DNA from: an uncultured Bacteroidales bacterium
GTDB lineage: Bacteria > Bacteroidota > Bacteroidia > Bacteroidales > Paludibacteraceae
Direction of reading: 5' to 3'
NCBI GenBank assembly: GCA_946059305.1
Contig: CAMGMU010000011.1
Span: 1 to 42,667, forward strand
Length of the DNA stretch: 42,667 nucleotides
The translations under genes and the position numbers were made by a program. Below are positions 33,043 through 41,551 of the stretch, one piece after another (the stretch's first letter is position 1; each line of letters opens with the position of its first letter). A model generated the notes under the pieces. It had not been told where the DNA came from, did not search any database, and saw only the letters and a list, made by a program, of their open reading frames with translations.

Positions 33043-33507
33043 TTACATATTCTTCAGCCTCTCTCGAATCCTAACCAATCTGACGGACACATTTTTTACA
33101 GAAATACCGGTTATTTGTGCAATTTCTTCATACGACATATTCTCGAGCCAAAGCAGGATGATGGCTCTGTCGAAGAGTCCAAGTTGGTGGATACGATCGT
33201 AAAGCATACGAATTTGAGAAAGGTCTTCTTTGTCGGGAGCAAAGAGGTCGATGTTCATTTCGAGCGCCTGATGATCGTGCTGGCTTTTCTTTTGCCAGTT
33301 CAAACAAGTGTTCATGGCTATGCGCCATATCCAGCTACCTACGGACGCCTCCCCTCGGAAACCATCATATCCCTGCCAAATGCGGATACTCACCTCCTGA
33401 AAGAGATCTTCCACTTCTTCTTTGTTGTCAGAGAACATATAACACACAGTGTATATCGTGTTTTTATGTGCCTTCAGCAACTGCGTAAATTGGTTGTTTC
33501 TGTCCAT
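33043..33507 (-). CDS. ECF-type RNA polymerase sigma factor
   Basis: A 154-residue sigma factor. Region 2 (residues 8-75) has TVCYMFSDNKEEVEDLFQEV and GEASVGSWIWRIAMNTCLN, matching promoter melting and -10 binding; region 4 (100-150) has MSYEEIAQITGISVKNVSVR and RIRERLK, the -35 helix-turn-helix. Length is at the short end of ECF factors. The gene for a membrane PH-like protein follows. Upstream are two copies of TGTAGTAAAA 29 bases apart, possible autoregulatory sites. Confidence 0.92.
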   Translation of the reverse strand: MDRNNQFTQLLKAHKNTIYTVCYMFSDNKEEVEDLFQEVSIRIWQGYDGFRGEASVGSWIWRIAMNTCLNWQKKSQHDHQALEMNIDLFAPDKEDLSQIRMLYDRIHQLGLFDRAIILLWLENMSYEEIAQITGISVKNVSVRLVRIRERLKNM

Positions 33508-33518
33508 TTTATAAATGA

Positions 33519-33557
33519 TTTTACTACATTTGACAGTTGATGTCGTGTTTTACTACA
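33519..33557 (-). promoter_or_regulatory. Twin decamer TGTAGTAAAA upstream of ECF sigma gene
   Basis: Reverse-strand TGTAGTAAAA occurs at 33557-33548 and 33528-33519, 29 bases apart, just before the sigma gene. Spacing near three helical turns suits paired operator sites, or one may be a promoter element. The rest of 33558-33777 shows nothing I can support. Confidence 0.35.
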
Positions 33558-33777
33558 AAAATTTGGATTTTTTTTGCTTCACTCATCGTTTTTTTCAGAA
33601 ATCGCTCCCCACGAAGCCCACAATCCGAAATATGGCCACCCAGATTACGTAGCATTATTTTAATGATGGGTGCCAATAGCTTCTATCCTAAAAAATCCTA
33701 TGTTCTGATCATTTTAGATTTGATTCGGTCGGGATTATTGCAATATCCCCAGCCCAGCGGGCTACTATCTAACAAAC

Positions 33778-33831
33778 AAAAGCAACCTTTGCACTGGAAA
33801 AATAAAAGATTCCGATGCGCCGGTTGCTTTT
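33778..33831 (-). terminator. Possible terminator of tRNA-Arg
   Basis: AAAAGCAACC (33778-33787) and GGTTGCTTTT (33822-33831) are perfect 10-base inverted arms around a 34-base loop with an inner GGAA/TTCC pairing. On the reverse strand it starts 6 bases after the tRNA and ends in TTTTGTTTGTT. Confidence 0.55.
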
Positions 33832-33836
33832 CTTTG

Positions 33837-33910
33837 TGATCCGGTCGGGATTCGAACCCGAGACCCACAGCTTAGAAGGCTGTTGCTCTATCCAGCTGAG
33901 CTACCAGACC
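33837..33910 (-). tRNA. tRNA-Arg (anticodon TCT)
   Basis: Reverse-strand cloverleaf: acceptor GGTCTGG / CCGGATC (two G-T pairs), D-arm GCTC/GAGC, anticodon arm ACAGC/GCTGT with loop CTTCTAA (TCT), T-arm TCGGG TTCGAAT CCCGA, discriminator A. CCA is not encoded. Confidence 0.97.
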
Positions 33911-34065
33911 ATGAATTAACCTAACAATATCACACAGGTTGCAGCTGACATATACAAGTGACAACCGCAAAACAAACTGCAGTGTGGCACACTTATTGTA
34001 ATAAAAATGCGCCCTCCCAAGGGAGGATTTTTAACATTAATTACACTATTGGCCATAATCCGGTG

Positions 34066-34097
34066 CAAAAGTACAACATTTTTTTTATTTATCCAAA
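34066..34097 (-). promoter_or_regulatory. Reverse-strand promoter upstream of tRNA-Arg
   Basis: Reverse strand: TTTG (34097-34094), 20 bases, TACTTTTG (34073-34066). The start would be about 150 bases before the tRNA. The leader holds CCTCCC/GGGAGG (34013-34028) and may include an extra small RNA. Confidence 0.65.
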
Positions 34098-34113
34098 TTT
34101 TTTTGACGAAAGA

Positions 34114-34145
34114 TTTGCAGATTTTTAAAAAAAGTAGTAATTTTG
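34114..34145 (+). promoter_or_regulatory. Promoter for primary sigma gene
   Basis: TTTG at 34114-34117, 20 bases, TAATTTTG at 34138-34145. It is back-to-back with the tRNA-Arg promoter; the -33 boxes are about 16 bases apart. Confidence 0.75.
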
Positions 34146-34208
34146 CAGCGAATTTTAGTTTCGGGTATTGTGTCCATATACCTGAAACACGTATTTTTTA
34201 TATAAACT

Positions 34209-35069
34209 ATGAGACAGCTAAAGATTACAAAGTCTATCACCAACCGCGAGAGCGCCTCGCTCGACAAGTACCTTCAAGAGATTGGTAGAGAGGAACTCAT
34301 CTCGGTGGAAGAAGAAGTAGAATTGGCTGGCCGAATCAAAAATGGCGATAAAGCCGCATTGGAGAAATTGACCAGAGCCAACTTACGTTTCGTGGTTTCC
34401 GTGGCAAAACAGTATCAGAATCAAGGCCTCAGCCTTCCCGACCTTATCAACGAAGGCAACTTAGGTCTTATTAAAGCCGCCGAAAAATTCGACGAAACAA
34501 GAGGTTTTAAGTTTATCTCCTACGCAGTATGGTGGATTCGCCAGAGTATCCTACAGGCGCTCGCAGAGCAAAGCCGTATTGTACGTCTGCCGCTCAACCA
34601 AGTTGGTTCGCTTAACAAAATTAACAAGGCGTTCTCTCGTTTCGAACAAGAACACGAACGCAAGCCATCCGCTGAAGAATTGGCCAACGAACTTGGATTG
34701 GACGTAGATAAAGTAGCCGATACGCTGAAGATGTCGGGCCGACACGTTAGTGTAGATGCTCCGTTCGTAGAGGGCGAGGATAACTCCCTACTTGATGTGA
34801 TGCCCAATGACGATTCGCCAATTGCAGACCGCGGACTCATCAACGAGTCCCTCTCCAGAGAGATTGACCGTGCTCTCGCTACCCTTACGCCAAGAGAAGC
34901 GGATATCATCCGTAAGTTCTTTGGTATAGGTGTGCCGGAGAAAACGCTGGAGGAGATAGGAGAAGAGTTCCATCTCACGCGCGAGCGCGTGCGCCAAATT
35001 AAGGAAAAGGCCATCCGCAGGCTTAAGAGCAGCAGCCGAAGCAGGGTACTGAAGACGTACCTCGGCTGA
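34209..35069 (+). CDS. rpoD: Primary sigma-70 factor (Bacteroidetes sigma-ABfr type)
   Basis: A 286-residue housekeeping sigma factor without the long region 1.1, as usual in Bacteroidetes. Region 1.2 ([20 protein letters not shown]), region 2 ([53 protein letters not shown]), region 3 ([20 protein letters not shown]) and region 4 with the helix-turn-helix [20 protein letters not shown] are complete. It directs RNA polymerase to TTTG-N20-TAnnTTTG promoters, many of which are seen in this window. Single gene with its own promoter and terminator. Confidence 0.96.
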   Translation: MRQLKITKSITNRESASLDKYLQEIGREELISVEEEVELAGRIKNGDKAALEKLTRANLRFVVSVAKQYQNQGLSLPDLINEGNLGLIKAAEKFDETRGFKFISYAVWWIRQSILQALAEQSRIVRLPLNQVGSLNKINKAFSRFEQEHERKPSAEELANELGLDVDKVADTLKMSGRHVSVDAPFVEGEDNSLLDVMPNDDSPIADRGLINESLSREIDRALATLTPREADIIRKFFGIGVPEKTLEEIGEEFHLTRERVRQIKEKAIRRLKSSSRSRVLKTYLG

Positions 35070-35097
35070 TTCATTACATACGTCTTTATCGTTTTAC

Positions 35098-35130
35098 AGG
35101 GCCTTTCCCTATAGGGAGAGGTCCTTTTTT
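35098..35130 (+). terminator. Terminator of rpoD
   Basis: A stem AGGGCCTTTCCCTA / TAGGGAGAGGTCCT with G-T pairs, followed by TTTTTT. Confidence 0.8.
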
Positions 35131-35181
35131 ATGTCCTATACGCGCCATTTTAGGATGATAGCATCGTTTTTATCCGAAAAA

Positions 35182-35213
35182 TTTGGCTATGTCAGGAAAA
35201 AATAGTACTTTTG
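35182..35213 (+). promoter_or_regulatory. Promoter for HD gene and lpx cluster
   Basis: TTTG at 35182-35185, 20 bases, TACTTTTG at 35206-35213, about 40 bases before the ATG at 35257. No other promoter is evident before lpxD or lpxA. Confidence 0.75.
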
Positions 35214-35256
35214 CACCCTAATATTATTCTCAGCAGAGCTGAGCTCCCCACACGAC

Positions 35257-36516
35257 ATGCCAAGTAAGAAGAAAATAATCAACGACCCCGTGTTTGGATT
35301 TATCCGTATTCATAGCGAATTACTCTACGATATACTCCAGCACCCGTATATGCAGCGCTTGAGCCGGATTAAGCAGCTTGGGGTGAGCAATATGGTATAT
35401 CCGGGGGCCGTTCACACGCGGCTCAACCATAGTCTTGGGGCAATGCACCTGATGCATGAAGCAATCCATAACCTCCGCGAGAAGGGGATAGGAGTATCAG
35501 AGAGCGAGGAAGTGGCATCGATGGCAGCCATTCTACTACATGATGTAGGGCATGGGCCCTTCTCACATGTATTGGAAAACACGCTCGTCGACGGCATTTC
35601 TCACGAAGATATTTCTCTCCTGATGATGCAGCAAATCAATCATGACCTAACGGGCAGTATGCAGATGACTCTGCAAGGTGAAGTGGAGCGCCCTTTAGAT
35701 GAGGCCATTGCCATCTTCAAAGATGAGTATCCCCGTCATTTTCTTCATCAGCTTATCTCCAGTCAGCTCGATGTGGATAGGATGGATTACCTCTGCCGAG
35801 ATTCATTTTTTTGTGGAGTGACAGAAGGAAGTATTGCTTCGCAACGAATTCTGAAAATGCTTAATGTAGCATCCGATCGCCTTGTCATCGATGCCAAAGG
35901 TATATATAGCGTAGAGAAATTTATCGTTGCACGGCGGTTGATGTATTGGCAGGTGTATTTGCATAAAACATCTGTAGCTGCCGAGCAAATGCTTATCCAT
36001 ATCTTACGCAGGGCCAAGACGCTGGCTATGCAGGGTCACGAAATTTTCGGAACGCCGGCATTGCGCTATTTCCTCTATAACCAGGTCACTCGAGAGGATT
36101 TTCATTTGGGTTCAGAGGCACTAAGGCAGTATGCGCTCCTTGATGACACGGATATTCATAGTGCCATGAAGGTTTGGGAGCAATCTTCTGATTTAATCCT
36201 TTCAACCCTCAGTCAGGCATATACCAATCGTCAACTCTTCAAGAGTCGAGAATTGCAGCAGCCTCTATCTGACGAAGAGCGCATGCGTTTGCGGAAAGAG
36301 TATGCTATCCATTATGGCATTGCCGAGGAGGATGCGGAATACTTCTTCTGCAGCCACTCCATCAGCAGTAGAGCCTATTCTGACAAAGATGATGCCATCG
36401 ATTTGCTCTATGCCGATGGCACGATTCGCAATATCGCCGATGCCTCCGATATGTGGAATCTGACGGCACTCACTCGGCAAGTTCACCACGATTATTTATA
36501 CTACTATAAGATTTGA
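35257..36516 (+). CDS. HD-domain phosphohydrolase (dNTPase/SAMHD1-like)
   Basis: A 419-residue cytosolic protein. The HD metal site is visible: HTRLNHSLGAMHL (first His), AAILLHDVGHGPFSHVLE (HD pair), and SQLDVDRMDYLCRD (last Asp). This matches the HD group related to dGTPases and SAMHD1; substrate is unproven and could be dNTPs or another nucleotide. It starts the cluster with lpxD, which begins one base after its stop, an arrangement common in Bacteroidetes. Length is normal. Confidence 0.88.
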   Translation: MPSKKKIINDPVFGFIRIHSELLYDILQHPYMQRLSRIKQLGVSNMVYPGAVHTRLNHSLGAMHLMHEAIHNLREKGIGVSESEEVASMAAILLHDVGHGPFSHVLENTLVDGISHEDISLLMMQQINHDLTGSMQMTLQGEVERPLDEAIAIFKDEYPRHFLHQLISSQLDVDRMDYLCRDSFFCGVTEGSIASQRILKMLNVASDRLVIDAKGIYSVEKFIVARRLMYWQVYLHKTSVAAEQMLIHILRRAKTLAMQGHEIFGTPALRYFLYNQVTREDFHLGSEALRQYALLDDTDIHSAMKVWEQSSDLILSTLSQAYTNRQLFKSRELQQPLSDEERMRLRKEYAIHYGIAEEDAEYFFCSHSISSRAYSDKDDAIDLLYADGTIRNIADASDMWNLTALTRQVHHDYLYYYKI

Positions 36517-36517
36517 T

Positions 36518-37534
36518 ATGACGTTTTCAGCACAACAAATAGCAGCATTAACCGGCGGCACGGTGATTGGCAATCCGGAAGTATCGGTGAGCGATGTATC
36601 GCCCATTGAGGCGGGAAAAGCGGGTACGCTCTGCTTTCTCAGCGATGAGAAGTACCTTCCCTACCTGAACGAAACGGACGCGAGCATCGTATTGATGAAC
36701 CGCAACATCCCCTTTGATGGTCAAACGCGCGCCACACTTATCCTCGTAGACAATGCCCGCGGTGCCATGGCTCAACTGCTGCAAGTGGTGCAGCAGATGA
36801 TGCAACCCAAGAAAAAAGGCATCGAGCAGCCGTGCTTTATCGCGGAGGGAGTTATGATTCCCGAAGATGCTTATGTAGGGGCGTTTGCGTATATCGGAAA
36901 GGGGGCAGTAATCGGCCGCGGAGCGCAGATTTATCCGCAGACTTTTATCGATGAAAACGTACGAATTGGCGATTTTACCACTTTATATGCCGGTGTAAAA
37001 GTATATTACAACACCGTGATTGGCCAGCGCTGTATCATCCATAGCGGAGCCGTGATTGGTGCCGATGGTTTTGGATTTGAACCCGATTCTTCTGGAGTAT
37101 TGAAAAAAGTGCCGCAGATTGGCAATGTTGTGATAGGCGATGATATCGAGATAGGCGCAAACAGTTGCATCGATCGGGCTATGATGGGCAGCACCACGGT
37201 GGGCAACAACACGAAAATTGACAACCTCGTGCAGCTCGGGCACAACGTGCAGGTAGGCGAACGAACACTGCTATGCGCACAAGTGGGTGTGGCCGGTAGT
37301 GCGATCATCGGCAGCCGCTGTATCTTAGCCGGACAAGTGGGCATAGCCGGGCATCTCCAGATTGCAGACAACTGCATTTTTGGAGCTCAATCGGGTGTCC
37401 CCGGCAACGTGCGTAAGGCTGGCACCTATATGGGCACCCCTGCTATTGATGCGGCCGTATGGCGTCGGTCAGTATGCGTATTTAAGAACCTACCGGAGAT
37501 GCAGCGCATCGTTTATAAACTGAATAAGCAATAA
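36518..37534 (+). CDS. lpxD: UDP-3-O-acylglucosamine N-acyltransferase
   Basis: A 338-residue enzyme of the third step of lipid A synthesis, adding an N-linked 3-hydroxyacyl chain from acyl-ACP to UDP-3-O-acylglucosamine. An N-terminal uridine-binding domain (1-100, FSAQQIAALTGGTVIGNP) precedes a left-handed beta helix of hexapeptide repeats (about 110-300: VIGRGAQIYPQTFIDENVRI and following). VQLGHNVQVGE holds the catalytic His of LpxD. A C-terminal helix (WRRSVCVFKNLPEMQRIV) closes it. Starts one base after the HD gene; lpxC follows after 64 bases. Confidence 0.96.
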   Translation: MTFSAQQIAALTGGTVIGNPEVSVSDVSPIEAGKAGTLCFLSDEKYLPYLNETDASIVLMNRNIPFDGQTRATLILVDNARGAMAQLLQVVQQMMQPKKKGIEQPCFIAEGVMIPEDAYVGAFAYIGKGAVIGRGAQIYPQTFIDENVRIGDFTTLYAGVKVYYNTVIGQRCIIHSGAVIGADGFGFEPDSSGVLKKVPQIGNVVIGDDIEIGANSCIDRAMMGSTTVGNNTKIDNLVQLGHNVQVGERTLLCAQVGVAGSAIIGSRCILAGQVGIAGHLQIADNCIFGAQSGVPGNVRKAGTYMGTPAIDAAVWRRSVCVFKNLPEMQRIVYKLNKQ

Positions 37535-37598
37535 CCCCATATCCCCTCAACAATCCCACATATCTAAAGTAAAACCCTCCTCAACTAAACAATAGAAA

Positions 37599-38498
37599 AT
37601 GAAACAACAGACGATACGAACCTCTTTTGAATTGAGTGGCAAAGGACTGCATACCGGACTGATGATCCATGCAGTTTTTAAGCCAGCATCCGAAAATACT
37701 GGCCTGCTGATTCGCCGAATAGATTTGCCGGGGCAACCAGCTTATCTCGCAATATCTCAGTACGTGAGTGCCACCGAGCGCGGCACCGTTCTCTCTGTTG
37801 GTGAATGGAAAGTTTCCACTATCGAGCACGCACTTTCTGCGCTGTATGCCACGGGTATCACCAACTGCGAGATTGAGCTCGATGCTCCCGAGATGCCAAT
37901 CTTGGATGGTAGTGCCAAACCATTTGTGGATGCTATCCACCAAGCTGGCATCATAGAGCAAGAAACTGAAGCGCCGGAGCTTGTTATTGATCGAACCATC
38001 GAATATCAGGCTGCCAGCGGCAGTACCTATTCCATTGAGCCAGCAGAGGAGCCGCAGTTTGAGGTGGAAATTGCGTTCCCCGGGGAGATGCTCCATAACC
38101 AACAGGCGGAACTCAAGCACCTATGCGATTACAAGACCGAAGTGAGTTATGCCCGCACGTTTTGCTTCGTGAGAGAACTGACCTACCTACTCTCGCGCGG
38201 ACTCATTAAAGGCGGTGATTTGAATAATGCGCTCGTGATTTATGAGCAACCTATTCCGCAAGACCAAATGAACCTGCTCACGGATATGCTCGGGCAACCA
38301 AGGCAGAATGCCGGCAAACTGGGTTACCTCTCTCCACTCCACTTTGAAAACGAGCCCGCACGTCATAAATTGCTCGATTTAATCGGAGATTTTGCACTAC
38401 TCGGATGCCGAATAAGAGGTAAGGTAAAGGCCTGCAAACCCGGCCATAGCGGCAATACCGAATGCGTAAAAAAACTTACGGAAATGTATTCGGTCTAA
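37599..38498 (+). CDS. lpxC: UDP-3-O-acyl-GlcNAc deacetylase, unfused
   Basis: A 299-residue zinc enzyme that catalyses the committed deacetylation of lipid A synthesis. Seen residues: STIEHALSAL (Glu and zinc His), HKLLDLIGDFALLG (second zinc His and Asp), KPGHSGN (acid/base His), and GKGLHTG near the start. It ends with ECVKKLTEMYSV and stops. In most Bacteroidetes LpxC is fused to a C-terminal FabZ dehydratase (about 460 residues); here no FabZ sequence follows, and lpxA starts 40 bases later. FabZ should thus be encoded elsewhere. Confidence 0.95.
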   Translation: MKQQTIRTSFELSGKGLHTGLMIHAVFKPASENTGLLIRRIDLPGQPAYLAISQYVSATERGTVLSVGEWKVSTIEHALSALYATGITNCEIELDAPEMPILDGSAKPFVDAIHQAGIIEQETEAPELVIDRTIEYQAASGSTYSIEPAEEPQFEVEIAFPGEMLHNQQAELKHLCDYKTEVSYARTFCFVRELTYLLSRGLIKGGDLNNALVIYEQPIPQDQMNLLTDMLGQPRQNAGKLGYLSPLHFENEPARHKLLDLIGDFALLGCRIRGKVKACKPGHSGNTECVKKLTEMYSV

Positions 38499-38538
38499 TA
38501 AAAACCATAATTATTAACTCCCCATAAAACCTGACATA

Positions 38539-39315
38539 ATGATACATCCTCTCGCTTGCGTCCATCCTGGCGCGAAAATCCATGAAACGGCCGTGATAGG
38601 ACCGTTTGCTTATATTGAAGACAACGTAGAAATCGGGCCTCGCACGGAAGTGATGGCCAATGCCTCCGTAATGTGGGGTGCGCGTATAGGTGCAGACTGT
38701 AAAGTTTTTCCCTCTGCAGTTGTGGGCGCTATTCCGCAAGACTTGAAGTTTAAGGGTGAAGAGACCCTTGCCATCATCGGCGATCGCACTATCATTCGCG
38801 AGTGTGCTACCATTCATCGCGGTACAGCTTCCAAAGGCAAGACCATAGTAGGAAACGACTGCTTAATCATGGCCTACTGCCATGTAGCGCACGACTGCGT
38901 TCTCCATAACCATATCATCATGAGTAATGCCGTACAGTTGGCCGGCGAAGTGGAGGTTGATGACTATGCTATTCTCGGCGGGGGTAGCCTTGTGCATCAA
39001 TTCACCCATCTCGGTGCACACATCATGTTGCAAGGGGGCACCAAGGTCACGAAAGATATACCCCCATATTGCATCGCAGCGCGCGAACCTATGCAGTATT
39101 GCGGCATTAACTCTGTGGGGCTCAACCGACGCGGGTTCACCAAGGAGCAGATTGGGGCCATCCAAGATACCTATCGCATCCTCTACAGCCCGCTCTACAA
39201 CGTTTCGCAAGCTCTGGAACGCATCGAGCAAGACCTGCCCGAAAGCCCCGAGCGCGACTTGATTCTGAACTTTGTAAAGAATAGCCCGAGAGGCATCGTT
39301 AGAGGTGCATTATAA
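38539..39315 (+). CDS. lpxA: Acyl-ACP--UDP-GlcNAc O-acyltransferase
   Basis: A 258-residue enzyme of the first step of lipid A synthesis. A left-handed beta helix of hexapeptides (IHPLACVHPGAKIHETAVIG onward) is followed by an alpha-helical end (FTKEQIGAIQDTYRILY). The catalytic His lies in LIMAYCHVAHDCVLHN. Length is typical (255-262). Order HD-lpxD-lpxC-lpxA is as usual for the phylum. Confidence 0.96.
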   Translation: MIHPLACVHPGAKIHETAVIGPFAYIEDNVEIGPRTEVMANASVMWGARIGADCKVFPSAVVGAIPQDLKFKGEETLAIIGDRTIIRECATIHRGTASKGKTIVGNDCLIMAYCHVAHDCVLHNHIIMSNAVQLAGEVEVDDYAILGGGSLVHQFTHLGAHIMLQGGTKVTKDIPPYCIAAREPMQYCGINSVGLNRRGFTKEQIGAIQDTYRILYSPLYNVSQALERIEQDLPESPERDLILNFVKNSPRGIVRGAL

Positions 39316-39419
39316 GCTGAAATATACAGAGAAATACAGAATCGGGATAGATATTTATTTGGATAACATAACAATAGTACAATCGTTTTATTTTAGGTAT
39401 AATTAAATTTTTTACGCGT

Positions 39420-41120
39420 ATGAATTTCATTGAAGAAATCGTAGAAAAAGACTTGCAGGAAGGTGTAAATGACGGCAGAATACAGACGCGTTTTCCGCCC
39501 GAACCGAATGGCTATCTCCACATTGGTCATGTTAAGGCTATATGTATGGATTTCGGAATTGCAGAGAAGTACAATGGTGTTTGCAACCTCCGCTTTGATG
39601 ATACCAATCCGGTGAAAGAAGATACGGAGTACGTAGATAGCATTACAAATGATATCAAGTGGTTGGGATTCAAATGGGGCGAGATCTTCTATGCTTCTGA
39701 CTACTTCGAGCAACTCTACGAATTGGCCATCCGCATGATCAAAGCAGGCAAGGCTTACGTAGATGAGCAGACGGCTGAAGAGATTGCAGCACAGAAGGGC
39801 ACGCCTACCGAACCAGGTGTTAACTCTCCCTATCGCAATCGTCCGATTGAGGAAAACCTCCGCCTGTTTCAGCAGATGCAAAACGGAGAGATTCCGGATG
39901 GTAAGATGATTCTCCGCGCAAAGATTGATATGGCTAATCCCAATATGCATTTCCGCGACCCGATTATGTATCGCATCATCACCACCCATCCGCACCATCG
40001 CACTGGCCGCAGATGGAACGTGTATCCGATGTATGACTTTGCACATGGTCAGTCCGATTATTTCGAGGGAGTCACCCACTCTATATGCACTTTGGAGTTT
40101 ACTGTCCATCGTCCGCTCTACGATTATTTCATCGATGAGATGCTCAAGGTGAGCACCAACGAAGACTGGGGCACACCCGCTAACAGCCGTCCGCACCAGT
40201 ATGAGTTCAACCGCCTGAATATCACCTACACCGTGATGTCCAAGCGCAAGATGCTGCAACTCGTGAAAGAAGGCCTCGTTAGGGGTTGGGACGACCCCCG
40301 TATGCCTACCGTTTGCGGCTTGCGCCGCCGCGGTTATACCCCCTCTGCTATCCGTAAGTTCATTGATACCATTGGCTACACTAAGGTAGAGGGTATGATT
40401 GATTACACCTGGCTCGAAAACGCCATCCGCGAAGACCAAAAAGAGCAAGCTCCGCGCGTATGTGCCATCTTCGACCCCATTCGCTTAGTATTAGACAATT
40501 TTGAGGGTGAAGAAACGATTATCGCTCCGAATATCGAAGGTCATGAGGAACTGGGCACGCGCGAGATGCCGTTTGCCAAGGAGCTTTGGATTGAACGTGC
40601 AGACTTCCAAGAGGAGGGTGATAAGAACTTCTTCCGCCTCAGCCCAATGGGTCGCGAAGTGCGCTTGAAGAACGCTTATATCATCCAGGCTACCGGCTGT
40701 GAGAAGGATGCTGACGGACGCATCACTACCGTACATGCCACCGTGGATCTTACCTCCAAGTCTGGTACGGAAGGTGGTAATAGAAAGACCAAAGCAACCA
40801 TCAACTGGGTAGAATGTAAGTCCGCTATCGATGCAGAGGCACGCCTTTACGACCGCCTCTTCGCCGTAGAGAACCCCTCTGCAGAGGAAGGCGATTTCCG
40901 CGACCTCCTGAATCCCGATAGCCTCAAGATCGTAACCTGCAAAGTAGAGAGCGCACTCCGAAAGGAGATGCACGAGCCCGTTTGCCACGATGGTATTGCT
41001 GAGCAGCATCATTACCAGTTCTTGAAGCAGGGCTATTTCGTTACCGACCCCGATACTACCGTCGAGAAACTTGTGTTTAACCGCACGGCTTCGCTCAAAG
41101 ACAACTGGCAAAAGAAATAA
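39420..41120 (+). CDS. glnS: Glutaminyl-tRNA synthetase
   Basis: A 566-residue class I synthetase that charges tRNA-Gln. The catalytic core has FPPEPNGYLHIGH (HIGH at 34-37), RFDDTNPVKED and the KMSKS-equivalent VMSKR (residues 272-276). The C-terminal anticodon-binding beta barrels follow from about 340. Length is typical. Presence of GlnRS means direct Gln-tRNA charging, at least in part. No clear consensus promoter in the 104-base gap after lpxA. The next gene starts 5 bases after the stop. Confidence 0.96.
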   Translation: MNFIEEIVEKDLQEGVNDGRIQTRFPPEPNGYLHIGHVKAICMDFGIAEKYNGVCNLRFDDTNPVKEDTEYVDSITNDIKWLGFKWGEIFYASDYFEQLYELAIRMIKAGKAYVDEQTAEEIAAQKGTPTEPGVNSPYRNRPIEENLRLFQQMQNGEIPDGKMILRAKIDMANPNMHFRDPIMYRIITTHPHHRTGRRWNVYPMYDFAHGQSDYFEGVTHSICTLEFTVHRPLYDYFIDEMLKVSTNEDWGTPANSRPHQYEFNRLNITYTVMSKRKMLQLVKEGLVRGWDDPRMPTVCGLRRRGYTPSAIRKFIDTIGYTKVEGMIDYTWLENAIREDQKEQAPRVCAIFDPIRLVLDNFEGEETIIAPNIEGHEELGTREMPFAKELWIERADFQEEGDKNFFRLSPMGREVRLKNAYIIQATGCEKDADGRITTVHATVDLTSKSGTEGGNRKTKATINWVECKSAIDAEARLYDRLFAVENPSAEEGDFRDLLNPDSLKIVTCKVESALRKEMHEPVCHDGIAEQHHYQFLKQGYFVTDPDTTVEKLVFNRTASLKDNWQKK

Positions 41121-41125
41121 TCTTG

Positions 41126-41551
41126 ATGCTGAATATCAGGCAAATAGATGATAAAGAATATATCTTCTGCGTATGGCGCCGTAAGTTCGTGCGCCTTACG
41201 CCAGAAGAATGGGTTCGGCAAAACTTTCTTCACGCCCTTGTGTCACAAGGTTATCCCCAAGAGCGCATTGCAGTAGAGGCGTCCATTGCGGTGGCCGAAC
41301 TCCAAAAGCGATGCGATGCCATCGTATATGACGGTCAGCTGCAACCTGTTTGTATCATTGAGTTTAAAGCCCCTACCGTCAGCCTTACACAGAAAGTGTT
41401 TGACCAGGTTAGTGTATATAACCGCCGCCTTTGTGTGGACTATTTTATTTTGAGCAACGGACGCGAACATACGGCATGTATTGTTAATCCCACTGGCTAC
41501 TCACGCCTCGAAGCGCTTCCTACATATCAGCAACTATGTCAGAAAAAATAA
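41126..41551 (+). CDS. Stand-alone HsdR_N-like (PD-(D/E)XK) domain protein
   Basis: A 141-residue protein resembling only the N-terminal domain of type I restriction HsdR subunits. The core reads ELQKRCDAIVYD (Asp), then PVCIIEFKAP (ExK), the PD-(D/E)XK metal site, and a later VYNRRLCVDYFILSNGRE with a conserved Gln in FDQVSVYN. There is no helicase domain and no HsdM/HsdS nearby, so this is not a restriction system. Such single-domain proteins are common in Bacteroidetes; role unknown, perhaps DNA repair. It overlaps phoH by 16 bases and lies 5 bases after glnS. Confidence 0.8.
   Translation: MLNIRQIDDKEYIFCVWRRKFVRLTPEEWVRQNFLHALVSQGYPQERIAVEASIAVAELQKRCDAIVYDGQLQPVCIIEFKAPTVSLTQKVFDQVSVYNRRLCVDYFILSNGREHTACIVNPTGYSRLEALPTYQQLCQKK

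Noticed and set aside
33537-33839. 100-codon plus-strand ORF between ECF sigma gene and tRNA-Arg
   Set aside because: It overlaps the tRNA-Arg terminator and ends inside the tRNA gene, with no recognisable domain.
41126-41551. Type I restriction system
   Set aside because: Only an HsdR N-terminal-like domain is present, without helicase, HsdM or HsdS; it sits in a glnS-phoH context.
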